A stretch of 64,000 bases of DNA from Prostheceraeus crozeri. Taxonomy: Eukaryota > Platyhelminthes > Polycladida > Euryleptidae. The DNA lies in the NCBI GenBank assembly GCA_907163375.1, contig CAJQUW010012537.1, positions 1 through 64,000 of the forward strand. Reading direction: 5' to 3'. Of this stretch, positions 57,979 through 64,000 are shown one piece after another (the stretch's first letter is position 1; each line of letters starts with the position of its first letter). The notes under the pieces are model-generated. The model ran no database searches and was not told where the DNA came from. It saw only the letters and a program-made list of their open reading frames with translations. A program made the position numbers and the translations under genes.

Positions 57979-58461
57979 ATGACAGGCATTTACAGTAGAC
58001 CATCATATCAGAGCGGTTATCCCGTGTTTGTTGGAGGTAGACGACAAGTTGGAGGAGGCATATTTGGTGCACTAAGACGTATGGTTCTTCCAACACTCAA
58101 AAAGTATGGCGTACCAATCATGAAGCGTGTTGGAAGCAGGGCTTTAGATTTTGGTGCAAATGTTGCAGCTGATGCGCTTCAAGGTGAGGATATCGGTGAA
58201 TCTATGAAAATGCGCGCGCAGCAATCTGCCATAGACGCATTAGATGATTTAACAAAGACGAGACGTACAGTTCGGAAGAAGCGTAGGAAGTCAAGACAAG
58301 TTGGATCAGGCCGAGTTACTAAGCAAAGACGCAGGAAAAGTAAAAAGCCGACTAGAGCAGCACGTTCTAAATCTAGACGTCGAGTGAAAACAAGAAAGCG
58401 CAAACGAAATTCCACAGCTACTAGAAACAAGTCAAAACGAAGGAAGACAACATACTTGTAG
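57979..58461 (+). CDS. pX/pVII-like basic virion core protein
   Basis: A 160-aa protein. Residues 22-75 contain RRQVGGGIFGALRRM, an amphipathic helix (VLPTLKKYGVPIMKRVG) and DFGANVAADALQGEDIGES, the layout of the pX-like proteins of Polintons. Residues 85-160 are almost entirely Lys/Arg/Ser, ending KRRKTTYL, consistent with DNA condensation in the virion. QVGGG-IF and QVGSG-R are plausible cleavage sites for the encoded adenain-like protease. It is uninterrupted, with 10 nt separating it from the capsid gene. Confidence 0.8.
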   Translation: MTGIYSRPSYQSGYPVFVGGRRQVGGGIFGALRRMVLPTLKKYGVPIMKRVGSRALDFGANVAADALQGEDIGESMKMRAQQSAIDALDDLTKTRRTVRKKRRKSRQVGSGRVTKQRRRKSKKPTRAARSKSRRRVKTRKRKRNSTATRNKSKRRKTTYL

Positions 58462-58471
58462 AGCTAATACG

Positions 58472-59755
58472 ATGCAGAGTATCAATTCGGCTTTGTGTTT
58501 CTTCGATTCTCCCCCTCATCAGACAGACATCATCTCCTCAACAATTGTAGACATAGTCCCCACAACAAATATCAATGGTAACCAGCAGCCTATTCAGTTT
58601 GATATACCTGCCAATCCTCAAGATTATATTGACTGTCAATCCATTGATTTAGAGTTGTGTATACAAATTAAGAAGACTGATGGTACAAATATCGATTCAT
58701 CCAAGGATAAAGTGGGGTTAGCAAATCTTCCTATTGCCAGTCTGTTCTCAGATGTGTATCTAATATTGAATGACAAACAGATTGAAGGAGGGGATCGAGC
58801 ATATCCATATGGAGCATATATACATACAATGACTCAATTTCAAAAGCAAGCTAAACAGTCACACTTGCAAGTTTCTGGGTGGTATGATGATCAGCAAGGG
58901 AAATTTGATGATGTCTCAAATACAGGGTTGAAAAGACGAATGGATTTAACAGCGGATTCAAAGGAATTATACTTGAAAGGACCCGTCTATCTTGATTTCC
59001 TTCGTCAATCTAGATATCTGCTATCACAGGTTAAAATGCAAATAAAATTTATTCGTGCAAATCCTGAGTTCGCGTTAATGGCTTTTGGAGCTACAAACTA
59101 TCAAGTCAACATAAGTAATGCCGTGCTCAATGTAAGGCGAGTAACAATGAACCCGTCAGTCATCAACGAGCATGCGACAGGATTGAGGAAAAACAATGCA
59201 ATATATCCAGTTAATCACAGTGTGTTGACAAACTTCACAATTGGTGCGGGATCATCCTCACATGCCTACCCAAATCTTTTTCCCACTGCAATGCCAAAGG
59301 CGGTGTATATCACATTTGTGGAAAATGAGGCATTCATTGGTGCTTTTGAAAAGAATCCATTCAATTTCCAACACTTTAATGTTAGCAAACTAGCACTCTA
59401 TCAGGATGGGAAATTTGTATCTTGCAAAGCATATGAGCCTAATTTCAAAGATGGTAAATTCGCACGTGAATATGGTTCTATTTTCACCGCCCTCAACATG
59501 TTTAATACAGACGATTCAAATGGAATTACAATGGATATGTACAAGAATGGCTACTTCTTCATTATGTACAACCTCACAGCAGATGCAGATCTAGGTGGTG
59601 AAAGCGTAGGAGTTACAAAGCCTGGAAATCTACGACTGGAGGTATCATTTGAGTCACCTTTGAAGAAAACAATTACTTGTCTCACTTATGCTATCTATGA
59701 TAGCAAAGTTGAGATAACAAGAATGAGAGACGTGACTGTCAGCTATCAGAGATGA
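58472..59755 (+). CDS. Major capsid protein (double jelly roll, hexon-like)
   Basis: A 427-aa protein matching the Polinton major capsid family, represented in C. elegans by F54H12.2. The pattern is diagnostic: an opening about DSPPHQTDIISS, IQFDIPANPQDYIDCQSIDL, KTDGTNIDSSKD, SLFSDVYLILNDKQIEGGDRAYPYGAYI and a second barrel with VFVENEAF-like strands, ending near FESPLKKTITCLTYAIYDSK. Trimers form the capsid facets. The frame is uninterrupted. GAGCTAATAC lies just before the ATG, and the stop overlaps the protease start by 4 bp (ATGA), so the two are tightly linked. Confidence 0.92.
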   Translation: MQSINSALCFFDSPPHQTDIISSTIVDIVPTTNINGNQQPIQFDIPANPQDYIDCQSIDLELCIQIKKTDGTNIDSSKDKVGLANLPIASLFSDVYLILNDKQIEGGDRAYPYGAYIHTMTQFQKQAKQSHLQVSGWYDDQQGKFDDVSNTGLKRRMDLTADSKELYLKGPVYLDFLRQSRYLLSQVKMQIKFIRANPEFALMAFGATNYQVNISNAVLNVRRVTMNPSVINEHATGLRKNNAIYPVNHSVLTNFTIGAGSSSHAYPNLFPTAMPKAVYITFVENEAFIGAFEKNPFNFQHFNVSKLALYQDGKFVSCKAYEPNFKDGKFAREYGSIFTALNMFNTDDSNGITMDMYKNGYFFIMYNLTADADLGGESVGVTKPGNLRLEVSFESPLKKTITCLTYAIYDSKVEITRMRDVTVSYQR

Positions 59756-60216
59756 GTAACTTAAGCAACATAGAAATCTTGAGGAAAATGAGGAAAGCTC
59801 ATCCCTACTCCAAGACAATATTTCTCAATGTCTTTTCTAGAGATAATTTACCTGATTCAATTCCTTTCTATCCTTGTTCGCTTATCATCAATACGGATAC
59901 CAACAATCTTCCCGGAAAACATTGGATTGCTGTATACATCAATCGTTATAAAGTTGCCGAATATTTTGACTCTCTTAATCAACCTCGTTTACATGATATC
60001 GCATTATGGATGAACAGGTTTTCCTGGACAGTTAGGAAAGTGACATCGTTCCCACTTCAAAGTAATACATCTCTAATGTGCGGTGGCTATGTACTCTATT
60101 TTGTCAACGAGAGACCATTGAAAAATAACTGTAAAAGTGCTTTAGAACTATTTTCAAAAAACTGTGATAAAAATGATGTAATTCTTACTAAATATGTTGA
60201 AACAGTTTTGAAATAA
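59752..60216 (+). CDS. Adenain-like cysteine protease (virion maturation)
   Basis: A 154-aa protease of the adenain/Ulp1 fold. Catalytic residues are visible as His57 (GKHWIAVY), Asp73 (AEYFDSLN), Gln103 (PLQSN) and Cys110 (LMCGGYVLYF). FLNVFSRDNLP and NTDTNNLPGKHW are the usual N-terminal blocks. It would cut virion precursors after Gly-Gly-type sites present in the two basic proteins of this element. Length is normal and the frame intact. It overlaps the capsid gene by 4 bp. Its TAA stop lies inside an AATAAA signal. Confidence 0.92.
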   Translation: MSNLSNIEILRKMRKAHPYSKTIFLNVFSRDNLPDSIPFYPCSLIINTDTNNLPGKHWIAVYINRYKVAEYFDSLNQPRLHDIALWMNRFSWTVRKVTSFPLQSNTSLMCGGYVLYFVNERPLKNNCKSALELFSKNCDKNDVILTKYVETVLK

Positions 60217-60217
60217 A
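60212..60217 (+). terminator. Polyadenylation signal overlapping protease stop codon
   Basis: AATAAA spans the TAA stop (60214-60216), a compact arrangement that would end the plus-strand capsid block before the converging minus-strand genes. Confidence 0.6.
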
Positions 60218-60281
60218 GTTTTATGTTGTATCATTAACTTGCTCTCTTTTTTCCAAAACAAGGGTCTATAAGGAAAACAAA

Positions 60282-60363
60282 AACATGCTCATATTTCATT
60301 ATCTATTCACATATATACAAAAAACATGTTCACATTTCATTATCTATCCACATATATACAAAA
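60282..60363. repeat. 41-bp direct repeat, two copies, at the convergence point
   Basis: AACATGCTCATATTTCATT.. and AACATGTTCACATTTCATT.. are adjacent 41-bp copies with few differences, in the 150 bp between the converging protease and TBP-like genes. Confidence 0.85.
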
Positions 60364-60364
60364 T

Positions 60365-60934
60365 CTACAATTTGGTTTTCATGAAACATTTTTTCAAATC
60401 ACATATGATGGGAGGCACATCACTTATGTCTTTAATGCCGGTTATCACAATCTTTCCATTATGGAACACATGAACATGATATGGATGCCAGTTAGTCAAT
60501 TGAGCTGCTGGAAATAACTCCACTTCATAAGTTAGATTATGTGATGATGTAACTTTACGGAAATCATAGTGATAGTGTAATTCACATAACACGGTCATTG
60601 TCTTCACTTTCCAATCAGATAATGAATCACCAAGTAAATGTTCCAAAGTTAAGTGTAGATATGAGAGATCACCCTCCATGACCCTTCCAATACATTGGAT
60701 TGTTCCATTTGGAAAGAATAGGATAGTGAGAGATCTATCCTTCCTCTGAATCCTCCATGTTAACATTGAGGGTCTTCCAAGATGTAAGCTCGTTGTCGGC
60801 TTCAATTTGCGTTTTATCAGTAACCATTGTTTTCGGTTGGGTATATTCCTCTCGATCTCTTGTAGATTGAGTTTTGACTTTGCTTTTGTAGTTAACATCC
60901 GATTTACAACTTCCAACCGTTTGATGTCCTCCAT
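60365..60934 (-). CDS. TATA-binding-protein-like protein
   Basis: A 189-aa protein, ATG at 60934. After a basic lead of about 50 residues it shows two TBP-type half repeats. The first (about 53-102) has MLTWRIQRKDRSLTILFF and NGTIQCIGRV, like the RI-x-x-P-x-x-T-x-x-IF..GK-x-x-x-TG segment. The second (about 109-185) has NLTYEVELFPAAQL, close to the TBP hallmark YEPELFP, and VHVFHNGKIVITGIKD, close to the VLLIF-x-x-GK-[IV]-V-x-TG strand. It could act as a dedicated promoter factor for the element. The Phe pairs that kink DNA in TBP are only partly evident, so DNA binding is not assured. Its first 200 nt overlap the upstream gene in another frame. Confidence 0.7.
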   Translation of the reverse strand: MEDIKRLEVVNRMLTTKAKSKLNLQEIERNIPNRKQWLLIKRKLKPTTSLHLGRPSMLTWRIQRKDRSLTILFFPNGTIQCIGRVMEGDLSYLHLTLEHLLGDSLSDWKVKTMTVLCELHYHYDFRKVTSSHNLTYEVELFPAAQLTNWHPYHVHVFHNGKIVITGIKDISDVPPIICDLKKCFMKTKL

Positions 60935-61295
60935 CTTTAATGAATGACGTTATCTGTGGTAGTATCTCCCTTGTAAAGGTTTCCCATGTGACGTCACTGA
61001 AACGAAAAAATCGATATTCAACATCTTCACGTTTTGGTGAACAGACGTATAGTTTGACTGATGAATCACACTTTATCCATACCTTGTCATCGAGAGGAAT
61101 CTTGATCCGAGTCTTATGGTTGTCAATGAGATCCACAAAGTCTTTCAGTGAAGGCAATGAGTCAATACTAATGCAAACGCCACGATGTTTTCGATCACTA
61201 TTTGCTATTGAATGACGAAATGCTATTCTTTTAGAATTTGTTATGTGAACGTTTTGAACGTCACTAAGTTTCCATGTTCTAATGTAATGAGGCAT
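60735..61295 (-). CDS. Possible PC4-like ssDNA-binding/transcription protein
   Basis: A 187-aa protein from ATG 61295 (the frame also extends 7 codons upstream without ATG). Residues 1-65 (WKLSDVQNVHITNSKRIAFRH..RKHRGVCISIDSLPSLKDFVDLID) recall the PC4 fold, in which beta strands lead into a KGI-x-L segment and a final helix. A second weaker set follows (KVWIKCDSSVKLYVC..FFRFSDVTWETFTREILPQI). The C-terminal 60 residues are polar and charged, and lie over the start of the TBP-like gene in a different frame. The identity is a motif-level guess; an unknown Polinton protein is the alternative. Confidence 0.45.
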   Translation of the reverse strand: MPHYIRTWKLSDVQNVHITNSKRIAFRHSIANSDRKHRGVCISIDSLPSLKDFVDLIDNHKTRIKIPLDDKVWIKCDSSVKLYVCSPKREDVEYRFFRFSDVTWETFTREILPQITSFIKDGGHQTVGSCKSDVNYKSKVKTQSTRDREEYTQPKTMVTDKTQIEADNELTSWKTLNVNMEDSEEG

Positions 61296-61357
61296 GTTCC
61301 GAAAGCTATGTTTCAAATTTAGGTTTAATGTTTGCCTAAAGTTTGTTATTTTATTAG

Positions 61358-61527
61358 CTCAACATATCGGAATGATGTTGAGTACAAATTCTTCACATAT
61401 TCATTCACATTAGGACTACCTATTTATTAGTAATCATTTCTACATATCGGAAAGATGTAGAAATTTCAATTTTAGTAAGACTACTTATGTATTAGTAAGT
61501 GTTGCTACATGTCGGAAGATGCAGCAA
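61358..61527 (-). promoter_or_regulatory. Three stem-loops with conserved loop and covarying stems
   Basis: Hairpins at 61358-61382, 61437-61463 and 61502-61527. Plus-strand loops are ATCGGAATG, ATCGGAAAG and GTCGGAAG. The stems differ but each pairs: CTCAACAT/ATGTTGAG, TTTCTACAT/ATGTAGAAA and TTGCTACAT/ATGCAGCAA. The single mismatch in the third becomes a G-U pair in minus-strand RNA. The units sit in diverged 65-80-bp repeats that also share ACTAC-x-TAT-x-TATTAGTAA. They lie between the PolB 3-prime end and the start of the PC4-like gene, both minus strand, so they are either 3-prime/5-prime RNA structures or palindromic protein-binding sites. Confidence 0.75.
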
Positions 61528-61563
61528 TCGCAAGATCTATTACAAGTGGAATATTATATTGTT

Positions 61564-61569
61564 TTTATT
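61564..61569 (-). terminator. Polyadenylation signal after PolB
   Basis: AATAAA on the minus strand (TTTATT on plus), 6 nt beyond the PolB stop codon. Confidence 0.55.
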
Positions 61570-61574
61570 TAGAC

Positions 61575-64000
61575 TCATTCTACATCACCTGTGACAGGAA
61601 GGCATCTCCTTCTCTTCGACGGTGGGGGAAGACCTAGGCTATAGTGTCCATATGGTAATGATAAATTTTTATCCAGCCAACAGCGCTTATCCTCCCAAAG
61701 TGAAAGACCTCGATTCCTAAATGATTTTGTGCTAACTATGTGATTTTTTGAATTTATAATTGTCATATCTTCAGTTGTATCATTCTCACTATAATAGACA
61801 CTCCTATAGTCATCATGTTTCAATTTTTTAACTGCTGCCCTCTGAATTCCTTTTGCACGTTTGATGCTATGATTCGTAGAGTCTAGATATTTCATGGAAT
61901 ACATTTTCGGTTTTAGTAGGATCATTTCCTCAAGCAACTTTCCAGCACACTCATCCTTAAAACAACCTAATCTAGCTTTGTTTGTAGTTGAGTATAGTCG
62001 GTGATGACTGTCATAGTTTGAAGAGTCAAACTTTTCACCGAAGTATAGAAGTATATCTTCCAGACGGACAGATGGTGATGTGTATAAACATAGGAAGAAA
62101 CTGTCGGTATCACCTCCACAAAGCCGCGTTCTATTTATCAGTGGACACCCTTTTAGATCATTGTAATATAATTGATACATTTCCAACTTACTATAGTCAA
62201 GTACTGCTTGACCAACATATATTAATTTATTTAAAACTATTGAAGGTTTGTACATTTCCATACCAACCAGATCTTCATCAAATATTTTGTGTTGAACATA
62301 GAGAGGATGATTTGACAATTTCAGTAGTTGTTTCTCATTGTTGAGTAGTTTAAATTTTTTCCTTCTCCTTACATTTTCCATTGTTTTACCATATAAAGAA
62401 TTATTTTTCAATTTGTAGAATGACTTTTCGAAGTCAGTGTTTGATTGAGCCCTCTTTTGAGAGTTCATATCAATGTATGTTTTTAACCAAGGCTTTCGTG
62501 TGAATTTTATGCCACTATGAATCTTCTTGATTCTCATGCCCATGGTCAAGTATAATTTTAAAATTGAGTAGTGGACTACATAATTTTCCCTATCAAATTG
62601 ATGGAGCAGAAGTTTCTTGATAGAAGAAAAATGTGTATTTGGTCTTACTTTTTCATATAGATTTTTCATATAGTGTGAAAACATTCTCTTTTCAATCATC
62701 TGCATTTCTGGAGCTAATGGGAAATCGGCAGTGTCATCATGAATGGCTACAGGATACTCTAAATCTAAATCAAAAATGTAGCCGATTTCACCATCATCAT
62801 CTATATTTTGAACATTTTCTTCATTCAAAAAAATTATCTAATTCACTTTCATTCAACCATTTGAAATTTGAGTGGGGTAGATTCCTACTGAGTGAAGAAC
62901 CGTAAAGGTTATTAACATCTAAGTAGGTCAAATGTCGACTTTCATGTATATTATTTCCTAATTCTTCAATGCGTGCACGCGCTCGGTGAATGTTGGTGAA
63001 AGTCATACCCCTCTAATTCCTCGTTCAAATAGATTGTACATATTTTCATCTTGTATGTAGTGTGGGGGATCATTGGAAGAGAAATTTAGTGCTGAGGTAA
63101 AGCTAAGATGTGGGAGACTGACAAAATGTACAGGGTCGACTTCATCCTCACGTTGACTCAATGCTCTAAACACTTCAAATATGTCTGCCAACAATAAAAC
63201 ATCTAACTTCAGATATGCCAGCATGTAATCACCAAATGTGCTACAATTAAATTCAATCCACGCCTTGTTAGCGTGTTCATATTCACTATCGGAACAGTGC
63301 TCACGAGTAAGATCATTATAGAATTCAAATTGTGGTGGTAGACAGTCTTCCGTCAACGTGTTTAAGTTTTTGAAGTATGAATATGGAAACACTCCCTTCT
63401 GATATAAAACATTATCACTTAATTGTGGAAATTCTACCCTTAATGTCTCTACATGCTCATACGTTTGCAAACCCTTGGCTAATTCACTCAAGGATGCACT
63501 TAGAAATTGATACGAGTCTAAGAATTTTAGTTTAAAGTATACTGTCTTCCCTTTGTATTCATTTACAGGGACACTGGCGGATAAAGTTATATATTTTTCA
63601 GCAGTTGCTGCTACAACATCTAATTTCCAAGACTTCATTCTTCCAATCGCTTTATAGCAAACGATGTGGCTATCATAATTTTTAAAATTGTGGAAAAATA
63701 TGGGGAGCTCCCGTCTGTTAAGTCTTAACCGGAGATTGCATTTCCTACATAATGTTTGCCTATATCGTCCGGTGATATGATCATGATCACGAACTTTTAT
63801 GACTTCATCGCTGAATTTTGATTTACATTTGTTGCAACATTCTGCATTCTCATGGCGTGCTTTTTCATCCGCTGACAGTGTCATTGGCTGCCTAGTTGTT
63901 GCACATTGGTTGTCATATAAGTCTTGGGCTACAGTTTCTAAGTGGTGCAAGAAACCAATAATGCAATTTTCACCTTCAAAGAGGTAATACTTGTTTTCAA
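61575..64000 (-). pseudogene. Protein-primed DNA polymerase B, partial, two frameshifts
   Basis: The C-terminal part of a Polinton PolB; the N-terminus lies beyond the window. Frame 1 (to 63003) has a Cys/His module (CNKCKSKF..VRDHDHITGRYR..CRKCN), exonuclease motifs (FFHNFKNYDSHIV and YLKLDVLLLADIFEVF) and then the conserved FERGIRG. Frame 2 (63006-62821) has palm motif A (LDVNNLYGSSLS). Frame 3 (to 61575) has LDLEYPVAIHD, motif B (KNNSLYGKTMENV) and motif C (GGDTDSFF). Both frame changes are 1-nt indels in homopolymers (a G run at about 63008 and an A run at about 62830), so assembly error is possible. It would replicate the element from a terminal protein. Confidence 0.88.

Larger units (their letters stand above)
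48304..64000. mobile_element. Polinton/Maverick (adintovirus-like) element, right end outside window
   Basis: A gene set diagnostic for Polintons: protein-primed PolB, retroviral-type integrase with chromodomain, FtsK/HerA-type packaging ATPase, adenain-type protease, double-jelly-roll capsid protein and penton-like protein. The capsid, integrase and ATPase genes are on the plus strand. PolB and two probable transcription-factor-like genes are on the minus strand, converging near 60.2-60.4 kb. The left edge is uncertain and is set at the first long gene; the right part, including the PolB N-terminus, is cut by the window. PolB and one further gene are broken, so this copy may rely on others. 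Confidence 0.9.

Overview
The window is repeat-rich, AT-rich DNA of an invertebrate metazoan, probably aquatic. The evidence is the mix of elements: Penelope-like, Jockey/CR1-like non-LTR, Tc1 and mariner, hAT-type MITEs, a DUF3504 (Crypton-type recombinase) element, and a large Polinton/Maverick. I cannot name the species. I found no host gene, tRNA gene, rRNA gene or CRISPR array that I can defend; nearly everything recognisable is mobile.

Region 1 (1-30 kb) is a mosaic of small elements in otherwise featureless DNA. A MITE family with CATAGAGTA termini and 8-bp target duplications recurs five times, once nested in itself (5.8-7.4 kb). Three hAT-type MITEs have matching 8-bp duplications. 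A 3.36-kb element (9316-12671) with about 200-bp inverted repeats carries a DUF3504 recombinase gene and a broken gene on the other strand. An apparently intact Tc1 element lies at 13758-15414.

Region 2 (30-48 kb) holds a nested stack. An old LINE is split by a head-to-head pair of Penelope-like copies flanked by a 12-bp target duplication, and the right Penelope copy is itself split by a nearly complete LINE. Further right are a 21-bp minisatellite, a second LINE, a hAT MITE and a frameshifted mariner.

Region 3 (about 48.3-64 kb, running off the right edge) is a Polinton/Maverick (adintovirus-like) element. The plus strand carries a UBA-RING protein resembling the C-terminus of IAPs, a basic Gly-Gly protein, a possible ssDNA-binding protein, a packaging ATPase, a conserved gene with an in-frame stop, an integrase with chromodomain, a penton-like protein, a pX-like basic protein, a double-jelly-roll major capsid protein and an adenain-type protease. 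The minus strand carries a TBP-like protein, an overlapping possible PC4-like protein, and protein-primed DNA polymerase B broken by two frameshifts. The logic is that of a virus-like transposon: PolB copies, the integrase inserts, the ATPase packages, capsid proteins assemble and the protease matures them. The copy looks recently degraded, with intact virion genes beside a damaged polymerase, a stop codon and an altered Walker A motif.

The most unusual signals are the TBP-like plus possible PC4-like gene pair, three stem-loops with a conserved loop and covarying stems between that pair and PolB, the BIR-less IAP-like protein, and the DUF3504 element with long inverted repeats.
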